From assembly GCF_023534745.1 (NCBI RefSeq), contig NZ_JAMHJQ010000006.1, positions 271,586 through 335,585 on the forward strand: a stretch of 64,000 bases of DNA, read 5' to 3'. This stretch comes from Streptomyces sp. 35G-GA-8. GTDB taxonomy: Bacteria; Actinomycetota; Actinomycetes; Streptomycetales; Streptomycetaceae. The notes under the pieces were generated by a model, which saw nothing but the letters and a program-made list of their open reading frames with translations, did no database searches and had not been told where the DNA came from. Positions 11,599 through 19,666 of the stretch are shown here, piece after piece (the stretch's first letter is position 1; every line of letters begins with the position of its first letter). The translations under genes and the position numbers were made by a program.

Positions 11599-12201
11599 AT
11601 GCTTTCACGCCTTCGGACGTTCACGGTTCTCGCCGCAGTGGGTGCTTCCTCAATCCTCGCCGTCCCACAGGCCTCCGCCGAGGTGGAGCCCGGCGGATGG
11701 ACCTCCGTCTCGCCCAGCTTCACCGTCCAGGAGCGGGGGTGCGGCCAGGTCGACGGGCTGACGTTCACGCTCACCTGCTCCACCGCGAGCGGCGACCAGC
11801 GCGCCGAGCGCAGGTACGCCACCTACACCGGGGGCACCCGGCAGTTCGAGGGCTACTTCCGCATCAGCAGCCTGAGCGGTACCCGTATCAGTCTCAAGCA
11901 GACGTTCAACGAGTCGGCGTCCGGCCCCTACTTCATGCTGGCCGCAGAACGCGGCGGGCGACTGTACGCGGTCCACGGCGGCGACACACTCTCCAACGCC
12001 GGAACCGTCGGAGCGACGGTCCGCGTCAACACCGTTCACCAGGTCGGCACATCGCACCGTACGTACATCAACGGGTCGCTCAAGCACACCTACGACAGCC
12101 CCGGCGGCAGCTTCTACGACAAGTTCGGCGCCTACCGGACCAACAGCGGCAACGGACCGGCCACGGTGGTCTGGAGCGACATCCGCTTCTGGCGCAAGTA
12201 G
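11599..12201 (+). CDS. secreted jelly-roll protein, possible polysaccharide lyase-like, 200 aa
   Basis: A Sec signal peptide (residues about 1-28, cleavage after PQASA) is followed by a compact beta-rich domain. Segments such as FEGYFRISSLSGTRISLKQT, then YFMLAAERGGRLYAVHGG and the closing TVVWSDIRFWRK resemble the concanavalin/jelly-roll fold of PL7-type lyases and related glycan-binding proteins. I see no clear lyase active-site signature, so the enzyme assignment is tentative. A GAGAGG ribosome-binding site lies upstream of the ATG. The Fn3 lipoprotein gene follows 9 bp later, probably as one operon. Confidence 0.65.
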   Translation: MLSRLRTFTVLAAVGASSILAVPQASAEVEPGGWTSVSPSFTVQERGCGQVDGLTFTLTCSTASGDQRAERRYATYTGGTRQFEGYFRISSLSGTRISLKQTFNESASGPYFMLAAERGGRLYAVHGGDTLSNAGTVGATVRVNTVHQVGTSHRTYINGSLKHTYDSPGGSFYDKFGAYRTNSGNGPATVVWSDIRFWRK

Positions 12202-12210
12202 CGGACGCCC

Positions 12211-13023
12211 GTGCGCCAGGCGATCCGAACAGCGGTGCCCGCCGTCGCGCTCGTGCTGGCGGCAGCGGCGTGTACCGCGCAGCCGCCAGCCGAGCGCCCC
12301 GCCCGGGGACCCGCCACGTCCCCGGGCGGGACCGCCGCCCCGGAGAAGCCGCCGCCCGGCGGCGGGACCGCCGCCACGCTCCACGCGGTCCTCACCACGC
12401 CCACCGACATCGATCTCAGCTGGCGGGGCGGCGGGCCCCGCGCCCTCGGCCATGTGCTGGAGTTCGCGACGGATGAGGCGGGCCCGTACACCGTCCTCCA
12501 GTACCTCCCACCGGGCGTGACGACCTACCGTCACCCCGATCTGATGCCGCGCACGACCTTCTTCTACCGTCTCCGGACCTTCGACGGTCCGGCGTCGGCG
12601 CCGGTCGATGTCTCCCTGCCGCCGGGCGGACTGACCACGGACGACCAGGAGTCGGACCACGACTGGCTGGCTCCGCGCAGGGACCCCGGACGGTCGGCGG
12701 CCGGTCGTTCCGTCCGGGACGGGGGAGCCGCCGCACCCTCCGGGCTCAAGGCCGTGGTCAAGCATGCGAACGGCATTCTCTTCACCTGGACCGACCGCGC
12801 GTCGGACGAGGAGGGGTTCCTGCTGGAATCGCGCCCCCGGGGCGGTTCCGCTTACGCACCGGTCGCCGTCCTCGACCCCGACATCAACTCGTCCGGTCTG
12901 ATCACACTCCCCACCGAGAAACGGGCTTCGTACCGGGTCCGTGCCTTCACCTACGGAGCGCGGTCGAACGTTCCCCGGCTGACCACCGGAGAGGCGGCCG
13001 AAGACGGACCGGACAGGACCTGA
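12211..13023 (+). CDS. lipoprotein with two fibronectin type III-like domains, 270 aa
   Basis: The GTG start is 9 bp after the secreted jelly-roll gene. The N-terminus is a lipoprotein signal with lipobox LAAAAC (Cys at about residue 21), then a Pro/Gly-rich linker. Two Fn3-like modules follow: about 55-130 (TDIDLSWRGGG, TTFFYRLRTFDGPASAPV) and about 175-260 (NGILFTWTDRASDEEGFLLE, YRVRAFTYGARSN). Such proteins are anchored outside the membrane and bind or organise glycans or proteins; no catalytic motif is seen. It converges on the LacI gene with only 4 bp between stops. Confidence 0.7.
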   Translation: MRQAIRTAVPAVALVLAAAACTAQPPAERPARGPATSPGGTAAPEKPPPGGGTAATLHAVLTTPTDIDLSWRGGGPRALGHVLEFATDEAGPYTVLQYLPPGVTTYRHPDLMPRTTFFYRLRTFDGPASAPVDVSLPPGGLTTDDQESDHDWLAPRRDPGRSAAGRSVRDGGAAAPSGLKAVVKHANGILFTWTDRASDEEGFLLESRPRGGSAYAPVAVLDPDINSSGLITLPTEKRASYRVRAFTYGARSNVPRLTTGEAAEDGPDRT

Positions 13024-13027
13024 CCGC

Positions 13028-14080
13028 TCAGGCGGACGCCCTGATCACCAGCTCGGGCGCGAACAGTTCCGACCGTACGGCCTGGTCCGGCCTGGCGATC
13101 CGGCGCAGCAGGAGCTGGGCCGTCGCGGCGGCCATCTCCTCGACCGGCTGCCGTACGGTGGTCAGCGGCGGGTCGCAGGACTGGGCGGCATGGCTGTCGT
13201 CGAAACCCACCACCGCCACATCCCGCGGCACGTCTCTGCCCGCGCGCTGGAGGACCGGCAGCGCACCGAGCGCCATGAGGTCGGACGCGATGAACAGCCC
13301 GTCCAGATCCGGCCGCAGCGCGAGCAGTTCCCGTACGGCCGACGCGCCCCCCGTATGAGTGAAGTCGCCCTCCGTCCAAGGGACATCGCGCACGCCGCGC
13401 TCCGCGAGGGCCGCGCGGAACCCCTCCAGCCGCTCCCGGGCCGCGGGCATGTCCTGCGGTCCGGCCACCGAGCCGATCCGGGTGCGGCCCAGCGACACCA
13501 GATGATCGGCGGCCAGCCGGGCGCCCGCGCGCTGGTCGGCCTCCACGAACGCGAGCGAGGAGTCGTGCTGCGGACGCCCCGACAGGACGGCGGGCAGCCG
13601 GGTGTCGGCGAGCAGCCGCGGCAGCGGGTCGTCCACATGCGACGAGATCAACACCACCCCGTCCACATGTCCTTGACGCAGATACGAGAGGGTCTGGAGG
13701 CGGGAGGCCTCGTCGTCCACCAGCATCAGGACGAGATGGACACCGGCGGGCCTCAGCACTTCGACCAGCCCGCCCACCACGCGCCCGAAGTGCGGGTCGG
13801 TGAACACCCGGCCGAGGAAGGGGGCGGCGGCGTTGCGCTTCTCCTGTTCGGAGACCACGAGCGCGACCGACCCCGTCCGCCGGGTCACGAGCGAGCGGGC
13901 GGCGCGGTTGGGCACGTACCCGGTGGCGGCCACGGCTTTCTCCACGGCGTGCCGGAGCGCTTGGTCCACCGTGGGTGTCTCGTTGATGACCCGGGACACC
14001 GTGGCCCGGGACACACCGGCGACGCGGGCCACGTCCTCCAGTGTCACCGGGCGGGAAGGGGGCGGGGAGTCGGCATCCAT
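13028..14080 (-). CDS. LacI-family transcriptional regulator, 350 aa
   Basis: N-terminal LacI helix-turn-helix VTLEDVARVAGVSRATVSRV with hinge helix (VPNRAARSLVTRRTG, about residues 55-70), then a periplasmic-binding-protein-like effector domain containing VDGVVLISSH and VAVVGFDDSHAAQ. The start ATG at 14080 has AAGGAC upstream; the frame stays open beyond it but encodes the antisense of the glucanase. It lies directly downstream of the GH16 gene (50 bp) on the same strand, and the GH16/beta-helix intergenic region carries LacI-type operators. It is therefore the likely local repressor, with a beta-glucan oligosaccharide as probable inducer (inference). Confidence 0.9.
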   Translation of the reverse strand: MDADSPPPSRPVTLEDVARVAGVSRATVSRVINETPTVDQALRHAVEKAVAATGYVPNRAARSLVTRRTGSVALVVSEQEKRNAAAPFLGRVFTDPHFGRVVGGLVEVLRPAGVHLVLMLVDDEASRLQTLSYLRQGHVDGVVLISSHVDDPLPRLLADTRLPAVLSGRPQHDSSLAFVEADQRAGARLAADHLVSLGRTRIGSVAGPQDMPAARERLEGFRAALAERGVRDVPWTEGDFTHTGGASAVRELLALRPDLDGLFIASDLMALGALPVLQRAGRDVPRDVAVVGFDDSHAAQSCDPPLTTVRQPVEEMAAATAQLLLRRIARPDQAVRSELFAPELVIRASA

Positions 14081-14130
14081 GAGGTCCTTTATATCCGCGC
14101 CCCCGAGCCGGTGGCCGACGGCGGTCCCCA

Positions 14131-15999
14131 TCAGCCCTTCTGTTCGACCCGCACCCAGTCGATCTCGGCCTGGACGCCGCCCTGGGCGATACGGTCGACG
14201 CTGGACTGCGGCAGCCCCCAGTAGGGCGTGGTGACCTTGTTCCAGCCGGCCGGATAGGCGCCGCCGAGAGCGAAGTTGAGAATCACGTACTGGTTGTGGT
14301 CGAAGACCCACTGGCCGCGCGTGGACTCCAGCTTGTTGCGGGTGGTCTCCTGGACGATCCGGTCGTCCACGAAGAACCGCATGGTGGTGGGCGTCCACTC
14401 GACCGCGTACGTGTGCCACTGGTCCGCGCTTCCCCCGCCGGGGTAGTACTGCTGTGCGCCGATGTTGCCGTCGGCGGAGTAGCCCGGTCCGTGCAGGGCG
14501 GTGCTGGTCCAGTTGCCGTAGCCGATGTTCTCCATGATGTCCGTCTCGCCCGAGGCGGGCCAGGAGACGGCCGGGTCGTCGACATTGCTGCCCAGCAGCC
14601 AGAAGGCGGGCCAGTATCCGTCGCCCACCGGGAGCCTCAGCCGGGCGCTGACCTTGCCGTAGGTGAAGTCGAACTTGGTGTTGGTGTCGATACGCCCCGA
14701 GGTGAAGTCGTACGTACCGCCGCCCGCCTGGGTGCAGCCCTTGCAGTACTTCGGGGTCAGGATCAGGCTGCCGTTCGCGGTACGGATGGTGTCGGGGGAG
14801 TCGACATACGCCTGTGCCTCGCCGTTGACCGAGCCCATCTCCTGGCCCGTCCTGACGACCCGCCATTTCGAGCGGTCGAGTGAGGTCCCCGTGAAGTCGT
14901 CGAAGAATGTCGTACGGTACGCGCCACCCTGCTCGCCGGGGAGCGCGGGATAGGCGGCCGCCGCGCTGCCGCCGGTGCCCCACACCTGGAACTCGTAGAG
15001 GGAGTAACCGAATTGGGCCGTGGCGGGCGCCGGATTGTAGAAGGAGCGGCGCTCCTTGCCGAGCATGCGCACATAGCGCCCGGTGGCGGGTGTGGTGAGG
15101 GTGATGGTGTCATGGCGCCCGGCCGCCTCGGCCGGGGACTTGATGTCGGCGCGGCGCGCCGCGATCTCGGCGGCGGAGGGACGGTGGACGGTGCGCCAGG
15201 TCCTGTTGTCGTCGGAGACCTGGATCTCGAAGTCGACGGCGTACGCGGCCTCCCAGTACAGGTCCACACTGTTGATGGTGGAGGACGCGCCGAGATCGAC
15301 GGAGACCCAGCGATTCGCGTTCCAGTCGCTCGCCCACCGTGTCTGGTCGCCCTTGAGGGCGGCGGGCCAGCCGCCGTCGGTGACGAACGCCGGTGAGTTC
15401 CCCGCGTGCTGGTAGAGATTGCTGTAGGCCGGGTGGTGGAGCGCGAGATTGGTCCGGGTGGTGGAGGCGGGTGCCGGGTCGCCGCCGTAGATCTTGAACG
15501 AGTAGAGCGAGTAGCCGTAGGGCGTGCCGCGTTCGACGCCGCGCAGACGTACGTACCGGCCCCTGACCTCCTGCGGGTAGGTGTGCGCGGTGACGGTCCC
15601 GCCGGTGCCCGCGTCCTCGGTGTAGAAGGGCCGCCAGTTGGTGCCGTCACCCGACACCTCCAGCACATACTTCTTGCCGTAGGCGGCTTCCCAGTCGAGG
15701 GTGACCCGGTCGATACGGAGGGTCTGGCCGAGATCGACCCGGATCCAGGCGTTGTCGACGGCGTTGCTCGACCAGCGGGTGGCGCCGTTGCCGTCGAAGG
15801 CGGCGCCGGGTCCCAGGTCGGGGCTCTCGCTGCCGGACGCGGTGGCGGCGGCAGGGTTCGCGCTCTGGGCCGCCGCCGCGAGGTCACTGTCCCAGGCCGC
15901 GGCCGCGGCTCGGGGGGCGCCGGTCGCGCTCGGCGCCGTCGCCGCCGTCAACGCGGCGACGACCGCGGCGGCGGAGGCGAAAAGAAGACGTGGGCGCAT
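14131..15999 (-). CDS. secreted GH16 endo-beta-glucanase with two F5/8C (CBM32-like) domains, 622 aa
   Basis: Exported laminarinase-type glycoside hydrolase. A signal peptide (residues about 1-30) is followed by discoidin/F5-8C domain 1 (about 45-180, ATRWSS...WIRVDLG) and domain 2 (about 190-350, TRWASDWN...WVSVDLG). The GH16 domain (about 370-620) has catalytic motif GETDIMENIG, corresponding to ExDxxE with nucleophile and acid/base glutamates. GH16 enzymes of this type cut beta-1,3- or mixed beta-1,3/1,4-glucans. The ATG at 15999 has AAGGAGAG upstream; a longer open frame was rejected because it would bury the signal peptide. Expression is probably LacI-controlled. Confidence 0.9.
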   Translation of the reverse strand: MRPRLLFASAAAVVAALTAATAPSATGAPRAAAAAWDSDLAAAAQSANPAAATASGSESPDLGPGAAFDGNGATRWSSNAVDNAWIRVDLGQTLRIDRVTLDWEAAYGKKYVLEVSGDGTNWRPFYTEDAGTGGTVTAHTYPQEVRGRYVRLRGVERGTPYGYSLYSFKIYGGDPAPASTTRTNLALHHPAYSNLYQHAGNSPAFVTDGGWPAALKGDQTRWASDWNANRWVSVDLGASSTINSVDLYWEAAYAVDFEIQVSDDNRTWRTVHRPSAAEIAARRADIKSPAEAAGRHDTITLTTPATGRYVRMLGKERRSFYNPAPATAQFGYSLYEFQVWGTGGSAAAAYPALPGEQGGAYRTTFFDDFTGTSLDRSKWRVVRTGQEMGSVNGEAQAYVDSPDTIRTANGSLILTPKYCKGCTQAGGGTYDFTSGRIDTNTKFDFTYGKVSARLRLPVGDGYWPAFWLLGSNVDDPAVSWPASGETDIMENIGYGNWTSTALHGPGYSADGNIGAQQYYPGGGSADQWHTYAVEWTPTTMRFFVDDRIVQETTRNKLESTRGQWVFDHNQYVILNFALGGAYPAGWNKVTTPYWGLPQSSVDRIAQGGVQAEIDWVRVEQKG

Positions 16000-16073
16000 G
16001 GCTCTCCTTCGAGAGGGGTGGGGGAGCTCGGAACACAGCCGCGGGAAGAGCCGGGCTGGGGAGACCACAGCGA

Positions 16074-16085
16074 GAGAGCGCTCTC
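16074..16085. promoter_or_regulatory. LacI-type operator upstream of the GH16 gene
   Basis: Perfect 12-bp palindrome GAGAGCGCTCTC, 75 bp upstream of the GH16 start. It shares the GAGCGCTC core of streptomycete LacI-family operators such as the CebR box (TGGGAGCGCTCCCA). Confidence 0.75.
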
Positions 16086-16286
16086 GTGGAACGTAGAAGC
16101 AGCCCAGGAAGGTGTCAAGGCACCGGTGGTACACGGATTCCCGTCCAGTGGAATCGTCACTTCATGAATACAACCCCGCACGCCGGGAAGCGTGCTCGAT
16201 CAGCCTGGATAGCCGCTCATATTCCCTTATTCCAGGGCCGGTTGGGGGTCGAAGCGGCGCGGAACCGGTCATCTCCCTTGACTGGC

Positions 16287-16305
16287 TGTTCACATGCCGT
16301 GAACA
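16287..16305. promoter_or_regulatory. inverted repeat TGTTCAC-N5-GTGAACA
   Basis: Perfect 7-bp arms around ATGCC. A related copy with 5-bp arms occurs at 16342-16356; the two centres are 53 bp apart, about five helical turns. The cognate regulator is not identified. Confidence 0.6.
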
Positions 16306-16316
16306 TGCCTGAGTGA

Positions 16317-16328
16317 GAGAGCGCTCCC
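16317..16328. promoter_or_regulatory. LacI-type operator upstream of the beta-helix gene
   Basis: GAGAGCGCTCCC contains a perfect GAGCGCTC core and matches the first operator (16074-16085) except at the outer right half. It lies about 42 bp upstream of the ATG at 16370. Confidence 0.7.
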
Positions 16329-16341
16329 TATCACCCCCATC

Positions 16342-16356
16342 GTTCATATTCTGAAC
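16342..16356. promoter_or_regulatory. inverted repeat GTTCA-N5-TGAAC
   Basis: Second copy of the motif at 16287-16305. It ends 13 bp before the start codon and overlaps the approach to the AAGGAGAG ribosome-binding site, so a bound protein would block transcription or translation start. Confidence 0.55.
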
Positions 16357-16369
16357 AAGGAGAGCCGCC

Positions 16370-18130
16370 ATGCCCACTCCCCCCACACGTCGTACGGTTC
16401 TTGGCGTCATGGCAGCCGCCGCGTCCGCACCGAGCGTGCTCGCGCTGTCCTCGCCCGCCTCCGCGCGCACCGGCGCCGCGGCCCTGCCGGGCGGTGGTGA
16501 TCTCGGGCCGAATGTGGTGGTCTTCGATCCGTCGACGCCGAACATCCAGGGCAGGCTGGACGAGATCTTCCGGCAGCAGGAGTCGGCGCAGTTCGGCTCG
16601 GGCCGCTACCAGCTGCTGTTCAAGCCCGGCACGTACAACAACATCAACGCCCAACTGGGCTTCTACACTTCGATCTCGGGCCTCGGGCTCTCGCCCGACG
16701 ACACCACCTTCAACGGCGATGTGACCGTGGACGCCGGCTGGTTCAACGGCAACGCCACCCAGAACTTCTGGCGCTCCGCCGAGAACCTGGCCCTCAACCC
16801 CGTCAGCGGCACCAACCGCTGGGCCGTCGCTCAGGCCGCCCCCTTCCGCCGTATGCACGTCAAGGGCGGCCTCAACCTCGCACCCAACGGCTACGGCTGG
16901 GCCAGCGGCGGCTATATCGCCGACAGCCGCGTCGACGGCACCGTCGGCCCCTACTCCCAGCAGCAGTGGTACACCCGCGACAGCTCCGTCGGCGGCTGGA
17001 CCAACGCCGTCTGGAACATGACCTTCTCCGGCGTCGAAGGCGCCCCCGCCCAGAGCTTCCCCAACCCGCCCTACACCACCCTCACCAACACCCCCGTCTC
17101 ACGCGAGAAACCCTTCCTCTACCTCGACGGCGCCGAGTACAAGGTCTTCCTGCCGGAGCTGCGCACCAACGCGCGCGGCACCACCTGGGGAAGCGGCACG
17201 CCCAGGGGTACGTCACTGCCGCTCACCCAGTTCTATGTCGCCAAGCCCGGCGTCTCCGCGGCCACCCTCAACGAGGCGCTCACGCAGGGGCTCCATCTGC
17301 TGTTCACCCCCGGCATCTACCACCTCGACCGGACCGTACGCGTCGAGCGCGCGAACACGGTGGTCCTCGGCCTCGGCTACGCCACGCTCGTGCCGGACAA
17401 CGGGGTGACGGCGATGCGGGTCGCCGATGTCGACGGGGTACGGCTCGCGGGCTTCCTGATCGACGCGGGAACCGTCAACTCCGCCACACTGCTGGAGATC
17501 GGGCCGGGGGGCACCTCCACCGACCACTCCGCCAACCCGACCACCGTGCAGGACGTCTTCATCAGGATCGGCGGCGCCGGCCCCGGCAAGGCCACCACCA
17601 GCATGGTCGTCAACAACCGGCACACCATCATCGACCACACCTGGGTCTGGCGCGCCGACCACGGGGACGGCGTCGGCTGGGAGACCAACCGGGCCGACTA
17701 CGGTGTGATCGTCAACGGCGACGACGTACTGGCGACCGGGCTGTTCGTCGAGCACTTCAACAAGTACGACGTCCAGTGGAACGGCCAGCGGGGCCGCACG
17801 ATCTTCTTCCAGAACGAGAAGGCGTACGACGCCCCCAACCAGGCCGCCATCCAGAACGGCTCCCTCAGGGGCTACGCCGCCTACAAGGTCGCCGACACCG
17901 TGACCACGCACGAGGGCTGGGGTCTGGGCAGCTACTGCTACTACAACGTGGACCCGACCATCCGGCAGGCCCACGGCTTCGCCGCGCCCGCGGTCCCGGG
18001 CGTGCGATTCCACGGCCTGCTCGTCGTCTCGCTCAGCGGCAACGGGCAGTACGACCACGTCATCAACGCCATCGGCGCCGCCACCTCGGGCACGACGACC
18101 GTGCCCTCGACGGTGGTGTCCTTCCCCTGA
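16370..18130 (+). CDS. Tat-exported right-handed beta-helix protein, putative glucan-active enzyme, 586 aa
   Basis: A twin-arginine signal (TRRTVLGVMAAAA, residues about 6-18; cleavage near SPASA at 32) precedes a two-part parallel beta-helix. The first coil block is around FKPGTYNNINAQLGFYTS and the second around FTPGIYHLDRTVRVERANT, each with the LLF-x-PG-x-Y start typical of pectate-lyase-like superhelices. The two blocks look like an internal duplication, as in GH55-type exo-beta-1,3-glucanases, but I cannot identify catalytic residues with certainty. It is divergent from the GH16 glucanase and shares its operators, so a role in the same beta-glucan breakdown is likely. Confidence 0.7.
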   Translation: MPTPPTRRTVLGVMAAAASAPSVLALSSPASARTGAAALPGGGDLGPNVVVFDPSTPNIQGRLDEIFRQQESAQFGSGRYQLLFKPGTYNNINAQLGFYTSISGLGLSPDDTTFNGDVTVDAGWFNGNATQNFWRSAENLALNPVSGTNRWAVAQAAPFRRMHVKGGLNLAPNGYGWASGGYIADSRVDGTVGPYSQQQWYTRDSSVGGWTNAVWNMTFSGVEGAPAQSFPNPPYTTLTNTPVSREKPFLYLDGAEYKVFLPELRTNARGTTWGSGTPRGTSLPLTQFYVAKPGVSAATLNEALTQGLHLLFTPGIYHLDRTVRVERANTVVLGLGYATLVPDNGVTAMRVADVDGVRLAGFLIDAGTVNSATLLEIGPGGTSTDHSANPTTVQDVFIRIGGAGPGKATTSMVVNNRHTIIDHTWVWRADHGDGVGWETNRADYGVIVNGDDVLATGLFVEHFNKYDVQWNGQRGRTIFFQNEKAYDAPNQAAIQNGSLRGYAAYKVADTVTTHEGWGLGSYCYYNVDPTIRQAHGFAAPAVPGVRFHGLLVVSLSGNGQYDHVINAIGAATSGTTTVPSTVVSFP

Positions 18131-18138
18131 CGGTGGTC

Positions 18139-18180
18139 GGCGCGCGCCGCCAGCGGTCCACACCGCACGCGGCGCGCGCC
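18139..18180 (+). terminator. strong terminator hairpin
   Basis: A 12-bp perfect stem, GGCGCGCGCCGC (18139-18150) with GCGGCGCGCGCC (18169-18180), around an 18-nt loop, starting 8 bp after the beta-helix gene stop. It insulates the osmoprotectant operon downstream. Confidence 0.8.
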
Positions 18181-18317
18181 GGGGACCGGGTGCGCGCCGC
18201 CCCGCACCCCGGTCGACCCGGGGCGTCACCCGTCCGCCCCCGGGGTCCCGGCGGCTTTGCCATCCGTACGGTCCAACACCGCGCGCGGCCCGCCGCACGC
18301 GGGCGTCCAATGGACGG

Positions 18318-18998
18318 ATGACCGCGCCTCCGGACGACTGCCTCGCGCGCAACGAGTGGATCTGCGGCGACTATCTCTCCAGCCGCCGCACGATCCTGTG
18401 GGACGCGGTGCTCCAGCATCTCCATCTGACCTTCCTCGCCATCCTGCTCGCGCTGGTCATCGCCGTCCCCTTGGCCCTGGCCGCCCGCCGCTGGAACTGG
18501 GCGGTCGGGCCCGTGCTCGGCATCACGACCATCCTCTACACCATCCCCTCGCTCGCGATGTTCTCCCTGCTGCTGCCGCTCTACGGACTGGCCGCCTCGC
18601 TCGTCGTCGCCGGGCTGGTCCTCTACTCGCTGACCCTGCTCGTACGGAACATCCTGGCCGGACTGCGCGCCGTCCCCGAGGAGACCCTGGAGGCCGCCCG
18701 AGGGATGGGATACGGCCCCATCCGGCTGCTGCTCACCGTCGAGCTGCCACTCGCCCTCCCCGCCGCCATGGCCGGGCTGCGGATCGCGACCGTCTCCGCC
18801 GTCTCCCTCGTCACGATCGGAGCGATCGTCGGCTACGGAGGGCTCGGCAATCTCATCTATGCCGGGATGAACACCTTCTTCAAGGCACAGGTGCTCACCG
18901 CCTCCGTCCTCTGCGTGATCATCGCCGTCGCCGCCGATCTGCTGCTGCTCGGACTCCAGCGGCTGCTCACCCCCTGGGCGAGGGAGCGCCGCGCGTGA
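18318..18998 (+). CDS. osmoprotectant ABC transporter permease (OpuBB-like), 226 aa
   Basis: Integral membrane subunit of an OpuB/OpuC-type importer for glycine betaine, choline or related compounds. Five to six hydrophobic helices; the BPD_transp_1 EAA loop reads ETLEAARGMGYGPIRLLL at about residue 127. The motif VTIGAIVGYGGLGNLIYAG is typical of this transporter group. It overlaps the second permease by 4 bp (GTGA). First of three co-directional genes (permease, permease, binding protein). Confidence 0.88.
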   Translation: MTAPPDDCLARNEWICGDYLSSRRTILWDAVLQHLHLTFLAILLALVIAVPLALAARRWNWAVGPVLGITTILYTIPSLAMFSLLLPLYGLAASLVVAGLVLYSLTLLVRNILAGLRAVPEETLEAARGMGYGPIRLLLTVELPLALPAAMAGLRIATVSAVSLVTIGAIVGYGGLGNLIYAGMNTFFKAQVLTASVLCVIIAVAADLLLLGLQRLLTPWARERRA

Positions 18999-19666
18999 AC
19001 ACGCTCGCGGCGGCCTGGACCTGGCTCACCAGCGCCTCGAACTGGTCCGGGACCGGCGGGGTCCTGAACCGCCTCGGCGAGCACCTTTTCCTCACCGTCG
19101 TCTGCCTGGTCATCAGCTGTGCGATCGCGCTGCCCGTCGCGCTGGTCCTCGGCCATCTGGGCAAGGGCGGCGCGCTGGCCGTCAATATCTCCAATGTCGG
19201 CCGGGCCGTGCCGACCTTCGCCGTTCTCGTCCTGCTGCTCCTCACCCCGATCGGCACCCATGGACAGTGGCCGACGATCATCGCGCTGGTGCTGTTCGCG
19301 ATCCCACCGCTGCTCACCAACGCCTACGTGGGTATGCGCGGGGTGGACCGAGATGTCGTGCAGGCCGCCCGTGGCATGGGGATGACGGGCAGTCAGCTGC
19401 TCCGGCGGGTCGAGGTGCCGCTCGCCCTGCCGCTGATCCTCACCGGCGTACGGATCGCCGCCGTCCAGCTGGTGGCGACCGCGACCATCGCGGCCCTGGT
19501 CGGCGGCGGCGGTCTCGGGCGGATCATCACCGCCGGATTCAATCTCGCCGACACCCCCCAGGTGGTCGCGGGCGCGGTGCTCGTCGCCCTGTTCGCGCTG
19601 CTGGTGGAGGGGGTGTTCGAGCTGGTGCGGCGGCTGGGGCCGCGCTGGGTGAGGAGCGGGGGATGA
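18995..19666 (+). CDS. osmoprotectant ABC transporter permease (OpuBD-like), 223 aa
   Basis: Second membrane subunit, starting with GTG inside the previous stop. The EAA loop is DVVQAARGMGMTGSQLLRRV (about residue 115), followed by ATIAALVGGGGLGRIITAG, paralogous to the first permease. Five to six transmembrane helices. It forms the heterodimeric channel with the gene upstream and overlaps the binding protein gene by 4 bp (ATGA). Confidence 0.88.
   Translation: MNTLAAAWTWLTSASNWSGTGGVLNRLGEHLFLTVVCLVISCAIALPVALVLGHLGKGGALAVNISNVGRAVPTFAVLVLLLLTPIGTHGQWPTIIALVLFAIPPLLTNAYVGMRGVDRDVVQAARGMGMTGSQLLRRVEVPLALPLILTGVRIAAVQLVATATIAALVGGGGLGRIITAGFNLADTPQVVAGAVLVALFALLVEGVFELVRRLGPRWVRSGG

Larger units (their letters stand above)
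16000..16369. promoter_or_regulatory. bidirectional promoter region of the glucan-use locus
   Basis: A 370-bp gene-free spacer between the divergent GH16 gene and the beta-helix gene. It holds two LacI-type operators, one near each gene, and two copies of a GTTCA-N5-TGAAC inverted repeat close to the beta-helix gene. I saw no small ORF with a convincing ribosome-binding site here. Confidence 0.7.

Noticed and set aside
13190-14224. 344-aa + strand frame over the LacI gene
   Set aside because: Antisense of a clear LacI protein; His/Arg/Gly-rich composition.
14984-16134. Upstream extension of the GH16 frame to 16134
   Set aside because: It would add 45 residues before an obvious signal peptide and run over the LacI operator; the ATG at 15999 has an ideal ribosome-binding site.
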